Assembly: GCA_030625885.1 (NCBI GenBank)
Contig: DAOUPZ010000007.1
Span: 1-64,000, forward strand
From: Clostridia bacterium
GTDB lineage: Bacteria; Bacillota; DAOUPZ01
Length of the DNA stretch: 64,000 nucleotides
Reading direction: 5' to 3'
The position numbers and the translations under genes are program-made. Each line of letters starts with the position of its first letter. The stretch's first letter is position 1. The notes under the pieces are model-generated. The model was not told the DNA's origin, did no database searches, and was given only the letters and a program-made list of their open reading frames with translations. Shown in pieces: positions 54,680 through 61,412 of the stretch.

Positions 54680-54696
54680 TTCTCTACTCCTTTTTT

Positions 54697-54760
54697 GTTT
54701 CTCAGTTCTCAGTTCCCGGTTCTCGGAAAAAGATAAACCCACTACTTACCACTTACTCCA
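54697..54760 (-). repeat. Heptad-repeat tract between modB and modC
   Basis: TTTCTCA, GTTCTCA, GTTCCCG, GTTCTCG, GAAAAAG then CTACTTA, CCACTTA in 7-base steps. It adds spurious codons in front of modC. Confidence 0.7.
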
Positions 54761-54780
54761 AACACTCTCAGACTGTTTGG

Positions 54781-55677
54781 CTAACGGGAGAGCATACCTC
54801 GTTCCCCGCCCAGTAACTCAAATATAAACAATGAAATAACGGAAGCTGCAATAAGAAGTGTTGCCGCTGCCATAGCAAGTCTTAAGTCCCCTGTAGACAT
54901 GTTCAAAAACAGCGATACAGGTAATGTTTCTGTCCGCATTCGTGTTGCCCCAGCCAGCATCAATGCCGCACCAAACTCACCTAAAGCTCGTGCCCAAGTA
55001 ATCACGATCCCCGCAATCAACCCATTTTTTGCTAACGGCAAGGTAATTTTGAAAAACGCCTGCCATTGAGAACAGCCTAATGTTCTCCCCACGAATTCTA
55101 AACGCGGATTAATATCAGCAATGGTTGATTTTAAAACCCGTACCATATAAGGAATATTAACAAAAAATTGCGCAAGTATAATACCTTTTACCGTAAATAC
55201 AAATTTCAACCCATGCTGAGCAAGCATGCGGCCAAAGGATGTAGTACCAAATAACAAAAGCAACGCTACCCCTGATACCACCGGCGGCAATGCCAGAGGG
55301 ATATCCAAAATCGTATTAATAATTTTTTTACCCGGTAATTTAAACCGTTCCATACCATAAGCTGTAGGAATAGCCACTAAAATACACATCACTGTCGAAA
55401 TCACAGAAGTCATCAAACTGAGACGAATGGAAAACAAGATTTCCGGCTGCTTTATGCTTTCTAAAAAACCTACCATACCTTTTGCTAACACATTGGATAA
55501 CGCACCTACAATCAATAAGCATAGTAATAAAATAAATCCTATTGTTCCGGTCTGAAATAAAATGTTTTTTAATTTAAACTTTTTTTGATGCCCTTTTTTA
55601 TGCTCAACTTGATTAATTTGTTGTTCCGATAATGCCGTACCCATACTCACACTGGGCTTTTCAATCTGTTTTTGCAT
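54781..55677 (-). CDS. modB: Molybdate (or tungstate) ABC transporter permease
   Basis: 298 residues with AAGGAGTGGAAAA before the ATG. About six helices; the ABC-permease EAA loop reads GRTLGCSQWQAFFKITLPLA. WARALGEFGAALMLAGATRM is typical for ModB/WtpB proteins. The N-terminal 40 residues are a hydrophilic extension (SMGTALSEQQINQVEHKKGH) not normal for ModB. Middle gene of modABC on the minus strand. Confidence 0.94.
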   Translation of the reverse strand: MQKQIEKPSVSMGTALSEQQINQVEHKKGHQKKFKLKNILFQTGTIGFILLLCLLIVGALSNVLAKGMVGFLESIKQPEILFSIRLSLMTSVISTVMCILVAIPTAYGMERFKLPGKKIINTILDIPLALPPVVSGVALLLLFGTTSFGRMLAQHGLKFVFTVKGIILAQFFVNIPYMVRVLKSTIADINPRLEFVGRTLGCSQWQAFFKITLPLAKNGLIAGIVITWARALGEFGAALMLAGATRMRTETLPVSLFLNMSTGDLRLAMAAATLLIAASVISLFIFELLGGERGMLSR

Positions 55678-55766
55678 TTTTCCACTCCTTTATAAATAGA
55701 GCAGGTAAAATGCAACACTAAACAGCTTTTTACCTGCTACCAAAATAAAACTTTCTTATCCCTTAA

Positions 55767-56564
55767 CTATTCAACGACTTTAAATCCGTGCTTTTCAAAA
55801 ATGGCTTTACCCTCAGCAGAAGCAACAAAATCCACAAACTGTTGCGCTAACTCTAGCTTTTGAGAACAGGTTAAGACACCGGCAGGAATGGTTTTAATCA
55901 TATTTTGTTCTGCTGGAATTTCGATGATTTCAACTTCATCCACACCTTGCACATTATCTTCCCAAATGATACAAGCATCCGCCTGCGCCATAGCCACATG
56001 AACCATGACTTCGTTAACCGTTGCATCTTTAGAAACAACATTTTTTTCCACTGCTTCTACCAATTTATTTTTTTGCAACATTTTTTGTGCTACTTTTCCA
56101 ATCGCTGCTGATCTTTCATCACCTAAGACAACTTTAACATCCGGTTTCGCAAAATCAGCTAAGCAGGTAATATTTGCCGGATTCCCTTTAGGTACGGCAA
56201 TCGCCGGGATATGATAAACCACATCTTTTTTACTGGCTACAAGTCCTTTTTCTTCTGCCGACTTAATATAAGACATTGCACCCGGAATATAAACATCACC
56301 TTCTTGAACCAATTCAATCTGACTCAAATTTTGTGCAGAACCTGCATAAGTATATTCAATCTTAACACCAAACTGTTCTTCATAGACTTGTCCAATTTCA
56401 TCCATCGGTTTACGCAATCCGGCACCACTATATACCATCAAACTTTCTTGCGGTTGATCCGCTGCCTGCTGATCAGAAGCTGCAGGCTCACTCCCACATC
56501 CCACCAAAGAAACCATTGCTAACATTAAAACCAAACAAACAGCCAAAACTTTTCTCATTTTCAT
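55767..56564 (-). CDS. modA: Molybdate (or tungstate) substrate-binding lipoprotein
   Basis: 265 residues with lipoprotein signal LAVCLVLMLAMVSLVGCGS. Periplasmic-binding-protein type 2 fold: LMVYSGAGLRKPMDEIGQVY is the ModA oxyanion loop, and GDVYIPGAMSYIKSAEEKG and GNPANITCLADFAKPDVKV follow. It captures the oxyanion outside the membrane and delivers it to ModB. First gene of the operon; upstream lies a heptad tract rather than an obvious Mo-cofactor riboswitch. Confidence 0.94.
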   Translation of the reverse strand: MKMRKVLAVCLVLMLAMVSLVGCGSEPAASDQQAADQPQESLMVYSGAGLRKPMDEIGQVYEEQFGVKIEYTYAGSAQNLSQIELVQEGDVYIPGAMSYIKSAEEKGLVASKKDVVYHIPAIAVPKGNPANITCLADFAKPDVKVVLGDERSAAIGKVAQKMLQKNKLVEAVEKNVVSKDATVNEVMVHVAMAQADACIIWEDNVQGVDEVEIIEIPAEQNMIKTIPAGVLTCSQKLELAQQFVDFVASAEGKAIFEKHGFKVVE

Positions 56565-56593
56565 TATAACTCTCTCCTTTTTTTGCTTTTTTG

Positions 56594-56754
56594 TTCTCAG
56601 TTCCCGGTTCTCGGGAAAAGATTAAAAAATTACTGAAGGCTCAAAGCTTAAGGCTGAAGGCAAAATATACGTTCCAAGCTTTTAGCTTTCGGCTTTAATC
56701 CTTGAGCCAAAGTCTTTTATCTTTTCCTACCTGCTACCTGCTGTTCGCTACCTG
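56594..56754 (+). repeat. Longest in-register heptad-repeat tract (23 units)
   Basis: Read in 7-base steps without a shift: TTCTCAG, TTCCCGG, TTCTCGG, GAAAAGA, TTAAAAA, ATTACTG, AAGGCTC, AAAGCTT, AAGGCTG, AAGGCAA, AATATAC, GTTCCAA, GCTTTTA, GCTTTCG, GCTTTAA, TCCTTGA, GCCAAAG, TCTTTTA, TCTTTTC, CTACCTG, CTACCTG, CTGTTCG, CTACCTG. It occupies the whole gap between modA and the DUF364 gene. Confidence 0.85.
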
Positions 56755-56778
56755 CCAAAGCAGCAATAAGCTGCTTTG

Positions 56779-57516
56779 CTATTTTGCACACTCACAATAA
56801 CGCTTCAACCCCAGCAAATGTGCAGCTCCTGCAACCGTTGTACCAAAAAACACGGTCTCTTTCTCTTTACCCATAAAATTGACGATCGTTCCATTAGCCA
56901 ACGTACTACCCGTGGCAAAGATCATATCACACCATGACAAAACATCCTCCATAGCAGTCTCACCATCTTCAACCAGCACACCAAATTTTTCTTTGCCAAT
57001 ACGGTCCACATCCAGGTCCAAAACACGTACAGCAAAATGAGGCGCAAGACTTTCTAAAAAAGAAGGTTGAAAACCCACAAGTGCAATTTTGGGATCACCA
57101 TAATTTTCTTTCATAAAATCCACTAATTTTGCTGCACAATCCTCCGGCTCATTATCCTTACAATGAATCGTCCGATCCACCAAACCCAAGTAGCGCATCA
57201 CCGCATTGAGTGTTGCAACAAATACTGCCATATTGAAATTGGTGCTTAAGGGTCGATTGATAATATCTTGCAAAGTTCCTTCGAAATACCCGGGCATATC
57301 TGTAAAAGCCTGTCCGCAAAAACCCTTAATTTCCGCCTGCAAAAGTTTTTCTTTACCTTTTACAATAGGGAAGTCTTGTCTGTCGGGATTGCCGATTGCT
57401 TCTTCCGTTGTCAGTGCTCTCCCTGTAATGGATACTTTTTCATCAAGCAGGTCATTCTCTTTTGCAATTTGCAAAAACTTCTCTTTTAATTGTTCAAATA
57501 AAACGTTCTTCTCCAT
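56779..57516 (-). CDS. DUF364 / putative heavy-metal chelation protein
   Basis: 245 residues. An N-terminal domain (ENDLLDEKVSITGRALTTEE) precedes a Rossmann-like DUF364 half with IALVGFQPSFLESLAPHFAV, RVLDLDVDRIG, and the conserved MIFATGSTLANGTIVNFM and FFGTTVAGAAHLLGLKRYC. This family often accompanies molybdenum-transport and Mo-enzyme genes. It lies upstream of modA on the same strand. Proposed roles involve metal or cofactor chelation, not proven. Confidence 0.85.
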   Translation of the reverse strand: MEKNVLFEQLKEKFLQIAKENDLLDEKVSITGRALTTEEAIGNPDRQDFPIVKGKEKLLQAEIKGFCGQAFTDMPGYFEGTLQDIINRPLSTNFNMAVFVATLNAVMRYLGLVDRTIHCKDNEPEDCAAKLVDFMKENYGDPKIALVGFQPSFLESLAPHFAVRVLDLDVDRIGKEKFGVLVEDGETAMEDVLSWCDMIFATGSTLANGTIVNFMGKEKETVFFGTTVAGAAHLLGLKRYCECAK

Positions 57517-57956
57517 CTCATCAACCTCTTTTTCATCATAATTATAGAAAATATAATCTAATTGTCTATCACCTCCACAAAAATAAAAACATGCCCAATA
57601 TGAAAAAAGACATGTTTTAAAAAACTATTTCTTTTCCACATTGGGAGGCATATCCGTTTCCAAACACACCCTATCGGCTTTAAATCCTTAGCAAAGGCCA
57701 CAGGATTAAAAGCTCAGAAACAAGAACTATATTCATTTTTTACTAAATCTAAACATTTTCATTAACATTATATAATTGTTTTGAGGTTTATTCAATAGAT
57801 ATCCTTAATTAGCAGTAATAATTATCTTACTTTGGCACATAATAGTAATAACAATTATATATATCGTTATATTAATAAAAGGAAAATGAAGAAACAAAAG
57901 GAAAATTGGAGAAAAAAATCGAATATCTTCATAACTAAAGGAAAAGGAGGAAAACA
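57517..57956. other. Divergent intergenic region before the Mo-storage gene
   Basis: No gene. A hairpin near 57586-57621 (AAAACATG ... CATGTTTT), a second complementary pair (ATGCCCAATATG with CACATTGGGAGGCAT), and a heptad remnant near 57670-57715. Near 57862-57875, ATATATCGTTATAT contains CGTTATAT, like half of a ModE-type site. The Mo-storage promoter lies downstream of this. Confidence 0.45.
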
Positions 57957-58790
57957 ATGGGACTTATAAGAGATAAAGAAAGTAAAAGACTGCATATTGA
58001 AAGCAAGTTGATGGGAGAATCATTAGTCAGTCATTCATTTCTGGACAGTTTAGAAATTAGAGATCAGTTTAAAATTTTTCCAGAAGTCAATGTTATGAAA
58101 ATTGGCGGACAAAGTATTACGGATCGGGGTGGCAGTACGCTTCTACCGATTATTAAAGAAATTGCGGAAAACTCTGAAAGAGAGAAAATGGTCATTCTAG
58201 CAGGCGGCGGCACCCGCTCTCGTCACGTTTATTCTATCGCACTGGAACTGGGTATGCCTACAGGTGTCATTGCTGAATTAGGATCTAGTATCTCCACACA
58301 AAACGCCTTAATGATTTCCACCCTACTCGGACCTTACGGTGGTATTCAAGTCGAACAGGACGATATCATTAAACTAGCACTTTATATTCGTCAAGGGTGC
58401 ATCCCGGTTATGGAAGGTATGCCGCCCTATGGTTTCTGGGAAAAACCGCCAAAAGAAGGCCGTATTCCTTCTAACCGTACCGATATCGGTACCTTCCTGG
58501 CCGCCGACTTAATCGGCGCTAAAAATTGTATCTATATCAAAGATGTGGACGGGCTTTATACCCACGATCCCAAAAAAGATCCCAATGTCGATTTCATTCC
58601 CAAAGTTGGGGCAAAAGAATTACTAGATATGGACCTCGATGATATGATTATTGAGCGTGCTGTACTAGAATCTATGCTCTATGCACAAGGCATCGACAAA
58701 CTCCAAATCATTAACGGAACAAAATACGGCAATATTACTCGGGCCCTTCGTGGTGAGCATGTAGGAACCATTATTTATAAAGACGTTTAA
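57957..58790 (+). CDS. Molybdenum storage protein subunit (amino-acid-kinase fold)
   Basis: 277 residues, the length of MosA/MosB. Motifs shared with Azotobacter MoSto: VMKIGGQSITDRGGSTLLPI, GGGTRSRHVYSIALELGMP, AELGSSISTQNALM, EGMPPYGFWEKPPKEGRIP and the C-terminal NGTKYGNITRALRGEHVGTI. The characterised MoSto is a heterohexamer storing polynuclear molybdate or tungstate clusters using ATP. Here one gene suggests a homo-oligomer. AAAAGGAGGAAAACA precedes the ATG. Divergent from the DUF364-modABC group. Confidence 0.9.
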   Translation: MGLIRDKESKRLHIESKLMGESLVSHSFLDSLEIRDQFKIFPEVNVMKIGGQSITDRGGSTLLPIIKEIAENSEREKMVILAGGGTRSRHVYSIALELGMPTGVIAELGSSISTQNALMISTLLGPYGGIQVEQDDIIKLALYIRQGCIPVMEGMPPYGFWEKPPKEGRIPSNRTDIGTFLAADLIGAKNCIYIKDVDGLYTHDPKKDPNVDFIPKVGAKELLDMDLDDMIIERAVLESMLYAQGIDKLQIINGTKYGNITRALRGEHVGTIIYKDV

Positions 58791-58949
58791 AAAAACGGCT
58801 AAAGCCGTTTTTCAGCAGGTAGCAGGTAGGAAAAGATTAAGAAATGGCTAAAAACTAAAAATAAAGATTAAAATACGAGGAACGAAGAAAGACCGGAGCC
58901 TTCGGCTTCTGAACGAGGAACGAAAAAGATTAAAAAATAAAAAACATGA
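58791..58949 (+). repeat. Terminator hairpin plus heptad composite
   Basis: AAACGGCTAAAGCCGTTTTT (terminator of the storage gene) runs into CAGCAGGTAGCAGGTAGGAA and then 7-mers GATTAAG, AAATGGC, TAAAAAC, TAAAAAT, AAAGATT, AAAATAC, GAGGAAC, GAAGAAA, GACCGGA, GCCTTCG, GCTTCTG, AACGAGG, AACGAAA, AAGATTA. It contains the GAACGA/hairpin composite at 58881-58935 and leads into GGA element copy 2. Confidence 0.75.
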
Positions 58950-58952
58950 TAT

Positions 58953-59095
58953 TAGGTATGGTTATGCTGGAAGACAGTTTGGGCGTTTGTGAAATAACAC
59001 GTTACTCATTTCTACAAATAACGCTCATGGTAAAAAATTTCAGGAATGCACAAAATTCTTTAGCTTCAAAGTGTCTGGAAGCATAACCACACCTA
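58953..59095 (+). repeat. Structured GGA/GGA element, copy 2
   Basis: Outer helix TAGGTATGGTTATGCT (58953-58968) pairs with AGCATAACCACACCTA (59080-59095), one A-C mismatch. GGA (58969-58971) faces GGA (59077-59079). Inner helix AGACA (58972-58976) pairs with TGTCT (59072-59076). Middle contains GGCGTTTGTGAAATAACACG, TTACTCATT and TTTAGCTTCAAAG. It lies between convergent genes. Confidence 0.8.
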
Positions 59096-59112
59096 TACAC
59101 AAACCTTCAGCT

Positions 59113-59146
59113 ATAAAAGAGCACCTGTATTTGCAGGTGCTCTTTC
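59113..59146. terminator. Terminator of the MATE gene
   Basis: AAAGAGCACCTG pairs with CAGGTGCTCTTT around TATTTG; serves the minus-strand gene ending at 59146. Confidence 0.88.
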
Positions 59147-60516
59147 TATTCATCTTTAACCTTCAGCAAACTCATCCCGAGTTTTCTAAATTCATGTTCC
59201 ATCCAAATGGTCGCCACCACAGTTGAAACCACCTCCGAAATAGGAGCAGCAAGCCATACACCCCATAAACCTAGGTAGGGGGGCAAAATAAATACCAGGG
59301 GAATATAAACGACCCCTTGCCGCAAAATAGAAACAGTCAATGCGGGAATCCCTTTGCCCATCGCTTGAAAAACACCAGAAAAAATGATCTCGGGTGCAAT
59401 AATCAAATAAGCTGCACTAACCATCCGAATAATTTTTTCCCCCATTAAGACAAGAAGCGGATCATTATTAAATAAGAGCATGAGAGGACCTGGAATTGTC
59501 CAAAATAAAATACCTACTGCGGTCATCACCACTGTGGCCACCAACGCCCCTTTAAGCGCTGCCTCTCGCACACGTAAAAATTTTTTCGCCCCAAAGTTAA
59601 AACCCACAAGCGGCATAATCCCTTGATTGATACCAAAAACAGGCATAAAAGCCAGCGATTGTAACCGCCAATAAATCCCCATCGCAGCGATCGCTGTTTC
59701 TCCATAACCTTTAAGCACATTATTGGTTATTGCCACCAGCGCACTACCCATCAACTGCATGATTGCCGATGGGCCTCCAACTTTATAAATATCACATGTT
59801 AATGGCCACGAAGGTTGGAAATGGGTCCATTTAAAATGCAAACTGCTGCGGCCGCACATAAAATAGTAAGCCGCAAAGACAGCTGATATCGCTCGGGCAA
59901 TAATCGTAGCCAGTGCTGCGCCCTGTATACCCATTTGCGGAAACGGTCCTATCCCAAAAATCAAAAGTGGATCCAGCACAATATTGGTAAGCGCGGAAAT
60001 CATCATGACCTTCATCGGTGTCAGTGTATTCCCTTCCCCACGCATCACACTGTTGGCAATAATGGGGAAAAATATAAATATCCCTCCTGCAAAGATGGTT
60101 ATCATATATTCACGCGTATAAGGCAAAAGTGCCTGGGTCGCTCCAAATAATTTCAACACCGGATCGGTAAATAATAGACCAACAATTGAAAAAATGCAGC
60201 TAACCATCAACGCCAGCGTCATCGCATACCCACCGATATGATCCGCTTTTTCAACGTCTCTTTCACCCAAACTGCGCGAAATTAAGGAAGTCACCCCTAC
60301 CCCTGTCCCAACCGCCAGAGAAATTGCAATGAGCTGCAGAGGAAAAGAAATGGAAAGCGCGGCAATCGCATTCTTACCCAAACGTCCTACAAAAATAGTA
60401 TCTACGACGTTAAATAATGCATTAATCAACATAGCTGCTGTAGATGGAATAGATAGCTTAATAATCAAGGAAAGTATCTTATCCTCTCCCAAGTTATGCG
60501 ATTGTTTATGTTTCAT
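59146..60516 (-). CDS. MATE-family multidrug/cation antiporter
   Basis: 456 residues, about twelve helices in two bundles. Motifs: LSIPSTAAMLINALFNVVDT at helix 1, IFVGRLGKNAIAALSISFPL, and the second half beginning AIMQLMGSALVAITNNVLKG and FGINQGIMPLVGFNFGAKKF (the conserved helix 8 region). It extrudes drugs or metabolites using Na+ or H+. Ends nine bases after the DUF1847 gene stops, so the two are probably co-transcribed. Confidence 0.94.
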   Translation of the reverse strand: MKHKQSHNLGEDKILSLIIKLSIPSTAAMLINALFNVVDTIFVGRLGKNAIAALSISFPLQLIAISLAVGTGVGVTSLISRSLGERDVEKADHIGGYAMTLALMVSCIFSIVGLLFTDPVLKLFGATQALLPYTREYMITIFAGGIFIFFPIIANSVMRGEGNTLTPMKVMMISALTNIVLDPLLIFGIGPFPQMGIQGAALATIIARAISAVFAAYYFMCGRSSLHFKWTHFQPSWPLTCDIYKVGGPSAIMQLMGSALVAITNNVLKGYGETAIAAMGIYWRLQSLAFMPVFGINQGIMPLVGFNFGAKKFLRVREAALKGALVATVVMTAVGILFWTIPGPLMLLFNNDPLLVLMGEKIIRMVSAAYLIIAPEIIFSGVFQAMGKGIPALTVSILRQGVVYIPLVFILPPYLGLWGVWLAAPISEVVSTVVATIWMEHEFRKLGMSLLKVKDE

Positions 60517-60525
60517 TCAAACACC

Positions 60526-61101
60526 CTATTCCTTCAAGTCAAATTTGTTTTTATAATAACCACTATAAATGGCGCCTGCTGTGTTATGGGCTAACACCCG
60601 ATCTTTAGCAATAAACGTAATAACAGGCGCTTTAGAATGTTGGGTAAATAAAACATCATGCCCCACACAAAGACCTACAATGATATTTAAATCTGTTCCC
60701 GCTTCATTTAAAATCTGAGCTTGCATCAGCGGATGACAGCTCGCTTCATAATCATTTCCCTTACGAATTTGCGTTAAATTATAATCTTTCTTATTCACAC
60801 CACAAACTTTACAGCATACTGAATCGACTTCAAAATGCTGTGCTAAAACTTTATGCACCACGGCCCCTTCACTCTGAGATCCAATACAAAAAGCGATACC
60901 CATCCGTTTATAACCCATCCGTTTTCCAAACTCAATAATTTCTTCAAGACGCGTTTTCTGGCAATAAAAATCCCCCTCGATCTCCGCTGCTACTTTCATT
61001 ATTTTAAAATCTTCCTCAGAAACATTATCAAATTTCTGCGTATCTTGAACACAGTTTTTCCCCTGATAACATCCTTTCTCCTTACATAATGCACATTTCA
61101 T
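60526..61101 (-). CDS. DUF1847 cysteine-rich metal-binding protein
   Basis: 191 residues from the ATG at 61101 (GGGAGGAAATATC upstream). An N-terminal Cys cluster, CALCKEKGCYQGKNC, probably binds zinc or another metal. A conserved body follows with RMGIAFCIGSQSEGAVVHKV, VCCKVCGVNKKDYN, SCHPLMQAQILNEAGTDLNI and GLCVGHDVLFTQHSKAPV. The many conserved Cys and the SCHP segment suggest a metal- or redox-dependent role in anaerobes; function unknown. First gene of an operon with the MATE transporter. Confidence 0.9.
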   Translation of the reverse strand: MKCALCKEKGCYQGKNCVQDTQKFDNVSEEDFKIMKVAAEIEGDFYCQKTRLEEIIEFGKRMGYKRMGIAFCIGSQSEGAVVHKVLAQHFEVDSVCCKVCGVNKKDYNLTQIRKGNDYEASCHPLMQAQILNEAGTDLNIIVGLCVGHDVLFTQHSKAPVITFIAKDRVLAHNTAGAIYSGYYKNKFDLKE

Positions 61102-61302
61102 GATATTTCCTCCCATCTGTTGCTGTAGTAAATGTGTTATTTCTGCATCTTCTCAGAAAATCCCTTTCTTTTCATCATTTTAGAGATAATAATACTTTGG
61201 CAGGCAGCGAACAGCCGGTAGGCTTTTTTTGATAATATCTTATGTATTATATGACATGAAATAAGAAATGAAACCTTCCAGTCTTTTTAATAATTACAAA
61301 AC

Positions 61303-61347
61303 AAATAGCACATAGGTATGACATACCTATGTGCTATTTGTCAGCTG
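61303..61347. terminator. Perfect hairpin upstream of the DUF1847 gene and after the kinase
   Basis: ACAAATAGCACATAGGTATG followed by its complement CATACCTATGTGCTATTTGT. It lies 66 bases after the stop of the minus-strand histidine kinase and probably terminates it. The other ~260 bases of the gap hold a short heptad-like remnant (GGCAGGCAGCGAACAGCCGG) near 61200. Confidence 0.8.
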
Positions 61348-61412
61348 CTTTCTCTACAAAAAGGCAGCATGATTAGCTGTATTACTTTATGCAAAAAGTT
61401 TAGAATTTTTCG

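Noticed and set aside
54680-54742. N-terminal extension of ModC to 54742
   Set aside because: Encoded by heptad repeat, has no ribosome site, and precedes the normal ABC-ATPase start MIELRNVS.
56565-56780. Molybdenum-cofactor riboswitch upstream of modA
   Set aside because: The region is a heptad-repeat tract; no Moco aptamer signature seen.
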